This document shows positions 7,669 to 24,543 of a stretch of 64,000 bases of DNA, piece after piece (positions within the stretch are counted from its first letter, which is position 1; each line of letters starts with the position of its first letter). The notes beneath the pieces were generated by a model that was not told the DNA's origin, searched no databases, and worked only from the letters and a program-made list of their open reading frames with translations. Both the position numbers and the translations under genes were made by a program. This DNA is from Bradyrhizobium paxllaeri (GTDB taxonomy: Bacteria > Pseudomonadota > Alphaproteobacteria > Rhizobiales > Xanthobacteraceae). The stretch spans positions 2,976,001 to 3,040,000 of the forward strand of contig NZ_CP042968.1 in the NCBI RefSeq assembly GCF_001693515.2, given 5' to 3'.

Positions 7669-8187
7669 GTGGAAAGAGCGGCAAAAAAGGACGCGGTTGA
7701 GGCGCTAAACGGGGTCTTCAAGACTACCAGCGTCGCAGTCGTCGCCCACTATTCCGGCCTCACCGTGGCCCAGATGCAGAAGCTGCGTATGCAGATGAAG
7801 CAGGCGGGTGCGTCGGTGAAGGTCTCGAAAAACCGTCTCGCCAAAATTGCTCTTGAAGGCACTGACGTCGTTGCCATCGGCTCCCTGCTGAAGGGACCGA
7901 CCGTGATCGCCACTTCTAACGATCCGGTAGCGGCGCCGAAGGTTGCCATGGAATTCGCCAAGGCGAACGAAAAGTTCGTCATTCTCGGCGGTTCGATGGG
8001 TAAAACCGTCCTGGATGTGAACGGCGTGAAGGCGCTTGCCTCGCTGCCGTCGCTGGACGAACTGCGCGGCAAGCTTGTCGGCCTCCTGGTGGCGCCGGCA
8101 ACCAAGATCGCTCAGCTCTCCACTGCGCCCGCGGCCAAGCTCGCGCGCGTCATTCAGGCTCATGCCTCAAAGGGCGAAGCGGCCTGA
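7669..8187 (+). CDS. rplJ: 50S ribosomal protein L10
   Basis: 172 residues starting at GTG 7669, which has GGAGAG upstream; the protein then begins [12 protein letters not shown] as expected for L10. The frame stays open back to 7444, but that stretch covers the leader hairpins and is not L10-like. The N-terminal globular domain binds the L11-binding region of 23S rRNA. The C-terminal Ala-rich helix (about 135-172) binds L7/L12 dimers to form the stalk. It is followed by rplL after 54 nt. Confidence 0.95.
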   Translation: MERAAKKDAVEALNGVFKTTSVAVVAHYSGLTVAQMQKLRMQMKQAGASVKVSKNRLAKIALEGTDVVAIGSLLKGPTVIATSNDPVAAPKVAMEFAKANEKFVILGGSMGKTVLDVNGVKALASLPSLDELRGKLVGLLVAPATKIAQLSTAPAAKLARVIQAHASKGEAA

Positions 8188-8241
8188 CCCTTCGCTAATC
8201 TCAAACCTGGTTCGAAACCAAACGTTTAAGGAAATAGATCA

Positions 8242-8619
<378 letters not shown>

Positions 8620-8640
8620 GCGAAGCTTGCTTCAATTCCA

Positions 8641-8723
8641 TCCCCGGACAAGCGAGGTGTAAGCCGAGCGCGATCCGGGGATCTGCCAAAGACGTGGATG
8701 GCCGGGACAAGCCCGGCCATGAC
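8641..8723. repeat. Dispersed palindromic element, second copy
   Basis: Contains CCCCGG...CCGGGG arms (8642-8680) and then GTGGATGGCCGGGACAAG (8694-8711) ending in CCGGCCATGACG. The second half is nearly identical to 4272-4302. It follows rplL directly and may attenuate or stabilise the rplJL mRNA end. Confidence 0.75.
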
Positions 8724-9140
8724 GAAGATGGCGGGATCTGTGCAAAGTTCGTGCGATGGGGTAACCCGGAACACGGTGTACACAAAAAAGTGTGGGGATT
8801 CGCGGGGTTAGCTCCTCGAATCTCCACGTTTCCGCCCCATATCGGAGCGGCAGCAGGAAAAGGCGGTAGGCGGCGGGGGCAGCAGGGTTCCCGGCGTAAG
8901 CCGTTGGGAGACAGTCAGATTTCGGGCTTTCTCAGTCCGTGAAGTGATCAGTTGTGACGGGCGGGTGCGTTATGCGCCCCGCGCGTCGTTTTGCGTTTTG
9001 AAGGTCTAAGGTGCGGGTTCAGGACTTAATTCCTGAAAGTGGGCTTTGTTCTTTCGAGCGATTCGACATTCAACCCGGGGGCGATGGCAGTCGCGCTTCG
9101 GAAGGTTCGCCCACAAGGGCGACGAAAATGAGAGGCCACG
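8724..9140 (+). other. rplL-rpoB intergenic leader
   Basis: About 417 nt with no credible gene. An imperfect GC-rich hairpin lies at 8956-8987 (GGGTGC/GCGCCC core within GACG...CGTC ends), followed by GTTTTGCGTTTTG, which looks like a weak attenuator. The rpoB ribosome site GAGAGG is at 9130-9135. Confidence 0.5.
8956..8993 (+). terminator. Possible attenuator upstream of rpoB
   Basis: Imperfect stem with inner arms GGGTGC / GCGCCC and outer GACG / CGTC, followed by interrupted T-runs (GTTTTGCGTTTT). In enterics a partial terminator lies between rplL and rpoB, so the position is meaningful, but the stem has mismatches. Confidence 0.35.
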
Positions 9141-13259
<4,119 letters not shown>

Positions 13260-13273
13260 CGCATACGATTTCA

Positions 13274-13294
13274 TGCCCGGCGAACCGCCGGGCA
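13274..13294 (+). repeat. Hairpin in the rpoB-rpoC gap
   Basis: Perfect 9-bp arms TGCCCGGCG / CGCCGGGCA around AAC, within the text TCATGCCCGGCG. It resembles half of the CGTCATGCCCGGC element at 4212. No T-run follows, so it is not a terminator; it may be an RNA-processing or stability hairpin. Confidence 0.6.
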
Positions 13295-13383
13295 TTCGCG
13301 CTCGGCTCGGACGTTGAGCGGGGCGCGCACTAAAAGAGTTTCGAATTTGCTGCCGGTGACGACCGGCACGCGAGGAGAAGACG

Positions 13384-17583
<4,200 letters not shown>

Positions 17584-17611
17584 GGGTTCCGTCAGGTTCC
17601 AGATCGACAAG

Positions 17612-17640
17612 AAAGCCGGCTGCGAAGCCGGCTTTTTCTT
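17612..17640 (+). terminator. Intrinsic terminator of rpoC
   Basis: 9-bp arms AAAGCCGGC (17612-17620) / GCCGGCTTT (17627-17635) around TGCGAA, followed by TTCTT. A textbook rho-independent terminator. Confidence 0.9.
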
Positions 17641-17735
17641 TGTGCGGAGGAAAGCGATCTGGCGCTTCACCCAGATGGGGGATGCCTGCTATCAAGTCGG
17701 CGAGGGGCGTCCTGCCACAACGGTAATAGTTGCTC

Positions 17736-18833
17736 ATGAGCGAGATGGCTCATCTTGAACCCTTGATCGATCGTATTTACGAGGCGGGGCTCGTTCCTTC
17801 CCAGTGGCCGGCCCTGCTTGGCGAACTCAGTGCCGCGGTCGGCGGCAATGGCGGCTTTCTGTTCGGCGTGCGGGACGGCTACACAAGCGCGGTCAATTCC
17901 GTCGAATATGACAAGCTGATGCCGGTTTTCCTGGGAGAGGGATGGAGCGAACGCGATCCCAATCTGCCGCGTGCCATCGCACTCAATCACGCAGGCTTCG
18001 TTACCGACTTCGATCTCCTCTCGGAGGAGGAGATTGCGACCAACGACGTCTATTGCAATTTTTACCGCAAGCACGGCATCGGCTACCGGGCCGGAACGAT
18101 CATCCCGATGCCGAGCGGCGATTCGATAGCGATTGTCGTGCCGCGGCATCAGGATCTCGGTCCGGTGCCGCGAGAAGTCGTCACCTTGCTGGATGGGCTG
18201 CGGCCGCATCTGGCCCGGGCCTCCCTGGCAGCAAATCGCCTTGGCTTCGAGCGCGCGCATGCGCAGGCTGAAGCCTTGCAGGTGCTGGGCCTGCCGGGCG
18301 CGGTGCTGCGCGGGCGCGGCCGGGTATTCGCCGCCAACGGCCTGTTCGAAGCGCTGGTCCCTTCGCTGTTTCAGGATCGGATCGAGCGCGTAACGATGAC
18401 GGCTGTCACGGCGGACGCGCTGCTTGCCGAAGCGCTCGGCCCGAAGTCTCTTGCCGATGGCCGGACCGTGAAGTCAATACCGGTCGCTGCGACGGCAACC
18501 CGCGTGCCGATGGTGCTGCATGTCATCCCCGTGCGCGGCGATGCACGCGATATCTTCACGCAGGCTACCGCGCTGTTGGTGGTGACCCCGGTCGATCGCG
18601 CCGTGGTGCCGACCGCGGAGGTCTTGCAAGGCCTGTTCGACCTGACGCCGGCGGAAGCGCGGGTGGCGCGGGGCATCGGCCGGGCTGAAACGGTCGACGC
18701 ACTGGCCGACGCGACCGGCGTCAACCGGGAAACGGTGCGCAGCCAGCTCAAGGCCGTGCTCTCGAAGACCGGCCTCTCGCGCCAGCAGGAGCTTGTCAGC
18801 CTGCTTGCCGGCAAGGCATTCCGTGGCGGCTAG
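17736..18833 (+). CDS. LuxR-type helix-turn-helix transcriptional regulator
   Basis: About 365 residues. The C-terminal HTH (about 302-360, LTPAEARVARGIGRAET... then VNRETVRSQLKAVLSKTGLSRQQELV) is of the LuxR/GerE type. The N-terminal 200 residues look like a PAS/GAF-style sensory region (MAHLEPLIDRIYEAGLVPSQWPALL onset) but the ligand is unknown. No receiver domain or autoinducer-binding motif was recognised. ATG 17736 is chosen over a TTG two codons earlier and an ATG at 17745; no start has a strong ribosome site. It stands alone between two terminators, upstream of the oxidase-methyltransferase fusion, and could regulate it. Confidence 0.8.
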   Translation: MSEMAHLEPLIDRIYEAGLVPSQWPALLGELSAAVGGNGGFLFGVRDGYTSAVNSVEYDKLMPVFLGEGWSERDPNLPRAIALNHAGFVTDFDLLSEEEIATNDVYCNFYRKHGIGYRAGTIIPMPSGDSIAIVVPRHQDLGPVPREVVTLLDGLRPHLARASLAANRLGFERAHAQAEALQVLGLPGAVLRGRGRVFAANGLFEALVPSLFQDRIERVTMTAVTADALLAEALGPKSLADGRTVKSIPVAATATRVPMVLHVIPVRGDARDIFTQATALLVVTPVDRAVVPTAEVLQGLFDLTPAEARVARGIGRAETVDALADATGVNRETVRSQLKAVLSKTGLSRQQELVSLLAGKAFRGG

Positions 18834-18899
18834 AGCACACTGGCCGGCCCATCCGCTGGCCGAATAGGACATCCGCAAGAATACGGTGCGAAGACAAAT

Positions 18900-18922
18900 G
18901 GCTGGCGCAAGCCGGCCTTTTT
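18900..18922 (+). terminator. Intrinsic terminator after the LuxR-type gene
   Basis: Arms GGCTGGC (18900-18906) / GCCGGCC (18911-18917) with one G-T pair around GCAA, followed by TTTTT. Confidence 0.75.
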
Positions 18923-19055
18923 GCTGCTTTCTTTCATTGCTGCGTTGCGAGGACCTGCTTTGTTCATCTTCCCTTCAGGGTGAAAAGCGCTTTTGCTTGC
19001 GGTTTAGACCGGCTGCTTTCCAATAGGCAGGGGGCCGGAGGGCGACGGAAACGAC

Positions 19056-21110
19056 ATGTTGGATCTTGCAATCGTAGGCGGCGGCCCGGGCGGGCTGATG
19101 AGCGCCTGGTATCTGAAGAAAAAGCTCGGCGATCTTTGCCGCGTCACCATCTACGAGGCGTCCGACCGCGTCGGGGGCAAGGTCGTCTCGCGTAAATTCG
19201 ATTCCGCGCCGGCGATGTATGAGGCGGGCGTCGCGGAAATCTACGATTATTCGATGACCGGCCCGGATCCCCTGCGGGAACTGATCCAGCATTTCGGCCT
19301 GCAGACCATCCCGATGGATGCCGAGCAGGTGCAACTCGACGGCGAACTGCTCGCGGATGTTCCCGGCATGCGTCGCAAATACGGCGCGAAAACCGCCGCT
19401 GCGATTGAAGCCTTCCGCAAGCGCTGCTCCGACCTGGTGTCGCCGATCGAATATTACGAGGGCGTCGGCGCCCACGACAACGAGCACCCCTGGGCCTACA
19501 TGACCTGCGAGGAAGTGCTCGACAAGGAAGTCGACGATCCCACCGCCAAGCGCTTCCTCAAGGTGATGGCGCGTTCCGATATCGCGACCGAGAGCCACAA
19601 TACCAACGGCCTGAACGCGCTGAAGAACTTCGTGATGGATATCGACGGCTATATCGGCCTGTATTCGATCCAGAACGGCAATGAGCAGTTGATCGAGTGC
19701 CTGCGCTCGGAAGTCGATGCCGAAATCCAGCTCAATCATCGCGTGCTGAAGGTCGGAAAGACCGCCGCCGGCCGCTACCAGCTCAACATGATGAACGGGA
19801 AGGGGCCGGAGACGCGAGATTTCGATCTCGTGCTGATGTGCCTGCCGCATTCCTGGCTCGCCACCATGCGCTGGGATGGCGAAGACCTGCGCAAGTCGAT
19901 GGTCAAGCACGTCGCCTATTTCGATCGACCGGCGCATTATTTGCGCGTGTCGATCCTGTTCGACGAACCGTTCTGGGGCGAGAAAATCCCCGGCGCCTGG
20001 TTCATGTCGGAAGCGTTCGGCGGCTGCTGCGTCTACAATGAGGGCGCCCGCCACGACGTCGGCAGGCACGGCGTGCTCAACTGGCTGATCGCCGGCTCGG
20101 ATGCGCTGGCGTTTGCCAATCTCAGCGACCAGGAGCTGATCGACGCCGCGCTGAAGTCGTTGCCGCCGCCTCTCGGCAATGCCCGCGATCATTTCATGGA
20201 AGGCAAGATCCATCGCTGGTTGTCGTCGGTGAACGCGCTGCCGGGCGGCCTGCCGGTGCGTGACGTCATGACCAACCATCGCCCAGAACCGAAAGAGCAT
20301 CCGGGCATCGTCGTGGTCGGCGACTATCTGTTCGATTCGACACTGAACGGCCTGCTCGATTCCTCGGATGCTGCGACCGACATCATTTTGACCGAGATGA
20401 TGCGGCTGCGCCGCGCCCGCACGCAAGCGGGCGAAGCAACGTCCGACAAGATCGATCGCAGCTATTTCGATAATTATCGTGGGCTGGGTCCTTACAGCGA
20501 AGTCTGGAGCCGGTTCACCGACCCGGCTTATCTGATCGACCTGATCAGGATCGTCTGGAACAGGGCCAAGGGCTACAAGCTGCTCGTGGCGGGCTCTGCC
20601 AGCGGCGAACTGGTCGGCGCGTTGCGCGAACGCGGCATCGATGCCTGGGGCATCGAAAACAACAAGGCGGTCCACGCCAAGACGCCGAAGGCGCTGCGCA
20701 AGTTCAACAAGCTCGGCTCCATCGTCGACATGCCGTTCAAGGACGACGAATTCGATTTCGTGTTCGAGACCAGCCTGTGTCACGTCTCCGAAAAACAGGT
20801 CCCGCGCGCAGTGCGCGAGCTCAACCGCGTCGTCAAGACCGGGTTGGTGTTCGGGTCGGTGACATCTGACATGGCGCCTGCGCTGATCGACCGCTACGAC
20901 CTGTTGCGCGGCGTGAAGAAGCTCGGCACCTGGTGGGAATGGTCCGAATTGTTCTTCGGCAACGGCTTCGACCTTTCGATGCACCGGCGCGATTGCACCG
21001 ATGCGGTGTGGGCGGCGACGCTGGCGGCCAACAAGGGCCCGGGGCAGTGGTACGCCGACGCCGACAGCCTGCGCTATTCGTTCTTCGACAAGGTCGAATC
21101 GGAAGACTAG
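19056..21110 (+). CDS. Amine-oxidase-like FAD oxidoreductase fused to a SAM-methyltransferase-like domain
   Basis: 684 residues in one uninterrupted frame. Residues 1-455 form a flavin-dependent amine-oxidase/desaturase-like domain. It has the dinucleotide motif VGGGPGG (7-13), the acidic residue EASDRVGGK after it, and the C-terminal FAD motif GIVVVGDYLFDSTLNGLLDSS. After a linker (about 455-480), residues 480-684 resemble a class I methyltransferase: KLLVAGSASGELV (motif I, about 508-520), acidic GIEN, and a motif-IV-like stretch with DMPFKDDEFDFVF near 559-571. The start has a purine-rich leader with GGAAACGAC. Neither substrate is known. The usual methyltransferase glycines are partly replaced (GSASGE), so SAM binding needs proof. 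The neighbouring exporter suggests that the product leaves the cytoplasm. Confidence 0.8.
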   Translation: MLDLAIVGGGPGGLMSAWYLKKKLGDLCRVTIYEASDRVGGKVVSRKFDSAPAMYEAGVAEIYDYSMTGPDPLRELIQHFGLQTIPMDAEQVQLDGELLADVPGMRRKYGAKTAAAIEAFRKRCSDLVSPIEYYEGVGAHDNEHPWAYMTCEEVLDKEVDDPTAKRFLKVMARSDIATESHNTNGLNALKNFVMDIDGYIGLYSIQNGNEQLIECLRSEVDAEIQLNHRVLKVGKTAAGRYQLNMMNGKGPETRDFDLVLMCLPHSWLATMRWDGEDLRKSMVKHVAYFDRPAHYLRVSILFDEPFWGEKIPGAWFMSEAFGGCCVYNEGARHDVGRHGVLNWLIAGSDALAFANLSDQELIDAALKSLPPPLGNARDHFMEGKIHRWLSSVNALPGGLPVRDVMTNHRPEPKEHPGIVVVGDYLFDSTLNGLLDSSDAATDIILTEMMRLRRARTQAGEATSDKIDRSYFDNYRGLGPYSEVWSRFTDPAYLIDLIRIVWNRAKGYKLLVAGSASGELVGALRERGIDAWGIENNKAVHAKTPKALRKFNKLGSIVDMPFKDDEFDFVFETSLCHVSEKQVPRAVRELNRVVKTGLVFGSVTSDMAPALIDRYDLLRGVKKLGTWWEWSELFFGNGFDLSMHRRDCTDAVWAATLAANKGPGQWYADADSLRYSFFDKVESED

Positions 21111-21208
21111 AGCTTCGGTTCTGATTGAATCAGAGCCGAAGCTCCAGATTCTTGTTTTGACGCGTTTTCTTCATGCGAACCGGTGTCCACTTCGCTTGAA
21201 AACGCTAT
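21110..21208. repeat. Composite palindromic dispersed element, copy A
   Basis: First module: 17-bp inverted repeat 21110-21126 / 21128-21144 with one wobble, arms starting GAGCTTCGG and ending CCGAAGCTC. Second module: 21155-21208, from GTTTTGACGCGTTTTC to GAAAACGCTAT, nearly the same text as 36798-36850. The first module directly abuts the stop codon of the fusion gene and could act as its transcript end. Confidence 0.8.
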
Positions 21209-21352
21209 TGGCCCCCGGCCGGTTCTGATCAGGGCCGGCCGCTCCAATTGTTTTGCCGAATTCATCCCGATCGCATAGGATCGCCGCGGTAGCATTTTCT
21301 GCTGCCGCGTTCGATTTGCGGTCATGCCGGCCGTGCAGCATCGGTTGGTTTC

Positions 21353-23377
21353 ATGGCGTCCAAGCCTCCTTCTTCGGATGATCGGAATCCCGTTCCGGCT
21401 GACGATCCGGAGCTCACGAAGAAGCTTGTGCTGGAGGCTGTCGCGCCGCTCACCGGTGGCAAGGCTGCACCTGCCGATGACGCCGACAAAGCCGACAAGA
21501 ACGCCGAGCTGGACCTCGACGACGATGATGATGACGAGGATCTCGTCGTCTTCACCGCCAAGGAAGCCGCCGGCGCGATGGCGACGATCTACGGCTTCAC
21601 CAAGCCGTATCTCGGCAATTACAGGAACCTGCTGGTCTTCGTGACCTTCGGCGTCCTGGTCGAGACGCTGTTCAACGTCATCATGCCGTTGAGCCTGAAA
21701 TTCCTGATCGACGATGCGCTCGGCGAGGAGGACTTCCAGGCACTCTACAAGATCCTCGGTGTGCTCGCCGTCGCCGGCATCGTCACGTCGATCATTGCGG
21801 TCTGGTACGAGAAATGGGACGCACGGCTGGCTGCTGGCGTCATCGCTGACGTGCGGACGCGGCTGTTCGAGCACGTCCAGAACCTGCCGGCGTCATATTT
21901 CGCCCGGACCAAGCGCGGCGAGATTCTCTCGCGCTTCTCGATTGACCTCGCGGCCTATGAAAGCTCGGTCAAAACCTTCGCCAACAGCGCGGCGCTGCCG
22001 TTCCTGGAACTGATCGCCGGCATCATCCTGATGCTGTTTTTGAACTGGCAGCTTGCGGCGGTCGCCTTGCTGATATTCCCGATTACGCTGATCGGGCCGA
22101 GGATCCTGACGCCGAAGGCGGTGCAGGCGAATTACGAGCAGAAGCTCAACGAATCGGCGCTGCTCGGCACGGTGCAGGAAAACGTGGCGGCGCAGGCGGT
22201 GATCAAGGCGTTCAGCCTGCAGCGCCGCACGCTCGGCTGGTTCACCTTGCGCAACCAGGATGTGCGCATCAAGACCGCGTCCGCGGTCTTCCTCTCCACC
22301 ATGGTGGAGCGCACCGTCACCATTTCGGTGCTGTTGCTGCACCTCGTCGTGCTGGCGATCGGCGCCTATCTCGCCACCAAGGGCCAGATCACCATCGGCA
22401 CCTTCGTCACCTTCGAGAGCGCGTTCTGGGAGGTGTCCTACAACATCGCTCATCTGATGCATTTCATTCCGGTGTCGATCCAGTCGGCGGCGGCGGTGCG
22501 GCATATCCAGGAATTGCTGGATGAGCCGACGCGCGGGGCCGACCGTGCGGGCGCGCCCGATCTGCCGCGCATCACCAACGACATCAGCTTCGAGCGCGTC
22601 ACCTTCGCCTATGAAGGCAGCGAGACGCCTGTGCTCGACAATTTCAGCCTCAAGCTCAATGTCGGCAAGCGCATTGCGATCGTCGGCCCCAGCGGCTCGG
22701 GCAAGAGCACGTTGCTCAACCTGATCCTGCGGCTCTACACGCCGGACGAGGGGCGGGTGGCGATCGATGGCGTCGATATCCGCCGCGTGACCCGCGAATC
22801 CCTGCGCAGCGGTATGGCCATCGTGTTCCAGGAGAACATGCTGTTCAACATGACGATCCGCGAGAACATCCGGCTCGGCAAGGAAGGCGCCAGCGACGCG
22901 GAGGTCGAGGAAGCCGCGCGCAAGGCCGAGATCCACAGCTACATCATGAGCCTGCCGCAGAAATACGACACGGCGGTCGGCGAACGCGGCGATACGCTGT
23001 CGGGTGGCCAGCGCCAGCGCATCGCGATCGCACGCGCCATCATCCGCAATCCGTCGCTGCTGCTGCTCGATGAAGCGACCTCGGCGCTCGACCAGACCAC
23101 GGAAGCGGCGATCAACCGCACGCTGCTCAACGTGGCCGAGGGACGCACCATGATCTGGTCGACCCACCGCCTGACATCGGTGGTCGAGATGGACGAGATC
23201 ATCGTGATTTCAGGCGGCCGTGCCATCGAGCGCGGCTCGCATGCGCAATTGCTCGCAGCCAACGGCGTCTATCGCAAGCTCTGGGACGACCAGGGCCGCA
23301 CGCCGCACAACGCCACGTCTCAGGCCGACGACGACAATGAAGACGATGACGACGATGAGGATGACGACGAGGAGTGA
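21353..23377 (+). CDS. ABC transporter, fused permease and ATPase (MsbA/exporter type), with acidic terminal regions
   Basis: 674 residues. An Asp-rich N-terminal extension (about 1-70, including six consecutive Asp) precedes the membrane domain of about six spans (roughly 90-380). The nucleotide-binding domain follows, with Walker A GPSGSGKST (about 445-453), signature LSGGQ (about 549-553), Walker B LLLLDEAT (about 568-575) and the H-loop STHR. The last 20 or so residues are almost all Asp/Glu. It is a homodimeric half-transporter of the lipid/peptide/toxin export class. The 3' end overlaps the convergent FAD monooxygenase by 58 nt. Substrate unknown; the adjacent redox enzymes suggest a modified lipid or small metabolite. 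Confidence 0.9.
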   Translation: MASKPPSSDDRNPVPADDPELTKKLVLEAVAPLTGGKAAPADDADKADKNAELDLDDDDDDEDLVVFTAKEAAGAMATIYGFTKPYLGNYRNLLVFVTFGVLVETLFNVIMPLSLKFLIDDALGEEDFQALYKILGVLAVAGIVTSIIAVWYEKWDARLAAGVIADVRTRLFEHVQNLPASYFARTKRGEILSRFSIDLAAYESSVKTFANSAALPFLELIAGIILMLFLNWQLAAVALLIFPITLIGPRILTPKAVQANYEQKLNESALLGTVQENVAAQAVIKAFSLQRRTLGWFTLRNQDVRIKTASAVFLSTMVERTVTISVLLLHLVVLAIGAYLATKGQITIGTFVTFESAFWEVSYNIAHLMHFIPVSIQSAAAVRHIQELLDEPTRGADRAGAPDLPRITNDISFERVTFAYEGSETPVLDNFSLKLNVGKRIAIVGPSGSGKSTLLNLILRLYTPDEGRVAIDGVDIRRVTRESLRSGMAIVFQENMLFNMTIRENIRLGKEGASDAEVEEAARKAEIHSYIMSLPQKYDTAVGERGDTLSGGQRQRIAIARAIIRNPSLLLLDEATSALDQTTEAAINRTLLNVAEGRTMIWSTHRLTSVVEMDEIIVISGGRAIERGSHAQLLAANGVYRKLWDDQGRTPHNATSQADDDNEDDDDDEDDDEE

Positions 23378-24543
23378 GCAGGGCGGTTTGAGTCCGCACT
23401 GATGGCGTTGCGCATCCGCCGCAACGCGCCTTCGCCGAACCACGCCAGGAAGCGCGCCCAGCGCTGTGCCCGCCAGTACGGCCCGTTCTCGATCGTGACC
23501 TTGCGGAAACTGATCGCTTTCCCCATCGACCAGGCGTCGCAGGCCTGCTTGACCGGATCGTCGTAGAAGGAAGCGATCTTGGCTTCGCTCATGCCCTCGG
23601 TGGCAAGCCAGGCGGGGATGTGAACGTTGCAAAGCTGCGCCACGTCGGTGAACACCTTGTCGGTGCCGGTGCCGGTGACCGGGCAGGTGGCGGCAAAGGC
23701 GTCGCCGACCAGAACGACGCCGGGTTGGCGATAGCCGGTCGAGACATAGACATCGGCCGGGCGGATCTTGACGTCGCCGGCAACGGCGTATTCGCCGGTG
23801 ATCCGGCGTAGCCGCGGCAGCACGGCGTTTATGGTCTCGACCGGCCTGTGCCGCATCTCGCGCAGCCAGGGGTCGTCGACCTCGCGGTAGACGAAAAGGT
23901 TGGCCCGCATCCGCTTTTCGATCGGGAACAGCGTCACATAGGCAACGCGCTCCTTCGTCCGTTCCGAAAAATAGGTCAAAGCCGGGAATTCGAAGGCCGG
24001 GCGGCCGACCGGCACGAGGTCGAACCCGATCGAGATCGAATGGCTGGCGCTGATGACCTGGCGCTCGATGCCGAGATTTCGGCGCAGCCCGACGCTCAGT
24101 CCATTGGCCAGCACCACCAGCCGCGCCGAGATGGTTTCGCCGTCGGACAGCGTCAGCGTCTGCCGCTCCGCGCTGGTCGCCACGTCCGTCACCTTGGCGT
24201 AGACGAGTTCGGCCGGAGGCTGGATTTCGGCGCGGACCGCGCCAACCAGCGCGTCATACATGATGCCGTATTGGCGGCTCGGCTTCTTGTCGAGGAGATA
24301 GCCGAATCGCGCGATCCAGTTTTCCCCGTCATGGGTGGCCGAGCGCAGCACCGAATCGGCGATTCCGGTCTGGTAGAAGCGGTCGAGCTGTTCGTCGCCG
24401 CTGATTTTTTCGACGCGGAAGTCGAACGGATAGACCTGATGCGGATCGATCAGGACCGTCGGAATTCCCGAGCGTCCGAGCATGGCGGCTGCGGTCGAGC
24501 CGGCTAGGCCGCCCCCGATGATCGCAATGTCGGTGTATTTCAT
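23320..24543 (-). CDS. FAD-dependent monooxygenase/oxidoreductase (p-hydroxybenzoate-hydroxylase fold) with Ser-rich tail
   Basis: 407 residues. The N-terminal Rossmann motif is IIGGGLAGS (8-16). The second FAD motif is VLVGDAFAATCPVTGTG (about 275-292). Layout is that of the PHBH/geranylgeranyl-reductase/halogenase superfamily, but the WxWxIP halogenase motif is not seen. The last 17 residues are nearly all Ser and lie antisense to the Asp/Glu codons of the ABC transporter tail. The frame has no earlier stop, so the overlap is genuine at DNA level. The ATG at 24543 is not preceded by a strong ribosome site. It probably hydroxylates or reduces a small molecule in the cytoplasm. Confidence 0.82.
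   Translation of the reverse strand: MKYTDIAIIGGGLAGSTAAAMLGRSGIPTVLIDPHQVYPFDFRVEKISGDEQLDRFYQTGIADSVLRSATHDGENWIARFGYLLDKKPSRQYGIMYDALVGAVRAEIQPPAELVYAKVTDVATSAERQTLTLSDGETISARLVVLANGLSVGLRRNLGIERQVISASHSISIGFDLVPVGRPAFEFPALTYFSERTKERVAYVTLFPIEKRMRANLFVYREVDDPWLREMRHRPVETINAVLPRLRRITGEYAVAGDVKIRPADVYVSTGYRQPGVVLVGDAFAATCPVTGTGTDKVFTDVAQLCNVHIPAWLATEGMSEAKIASFYDDPVKQACDAWSMGKAISFRKVTIENGPYWRAQRWARFLAWFGEGALRRMRNAISADSNRPAHSSSSSSSSSSSSLSSSA

Noticed and set aside
21110..21208. The palindrome pair as an insertion sequence or attachment site
   Set aside because: No transposase, no target duplication visible; the text recurs as a non-coding element at 36741-36850.
23330..23377. The GAC/GAT/GAG tract as a CRISPR or tandem repeat array
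   Set aside because: It is a coding low-complexity tract of about 50 nt without spacers; no direct-repeat/spacer pattern occurs anywhere in the window.
23320..24543. Calling the FAD monooxygenase a tryptophan halogenase
   Set aside because: General fold and GD motif fit the superfamily, but the WxWxIP motif diagnostic of flavin halogenases is not seen.
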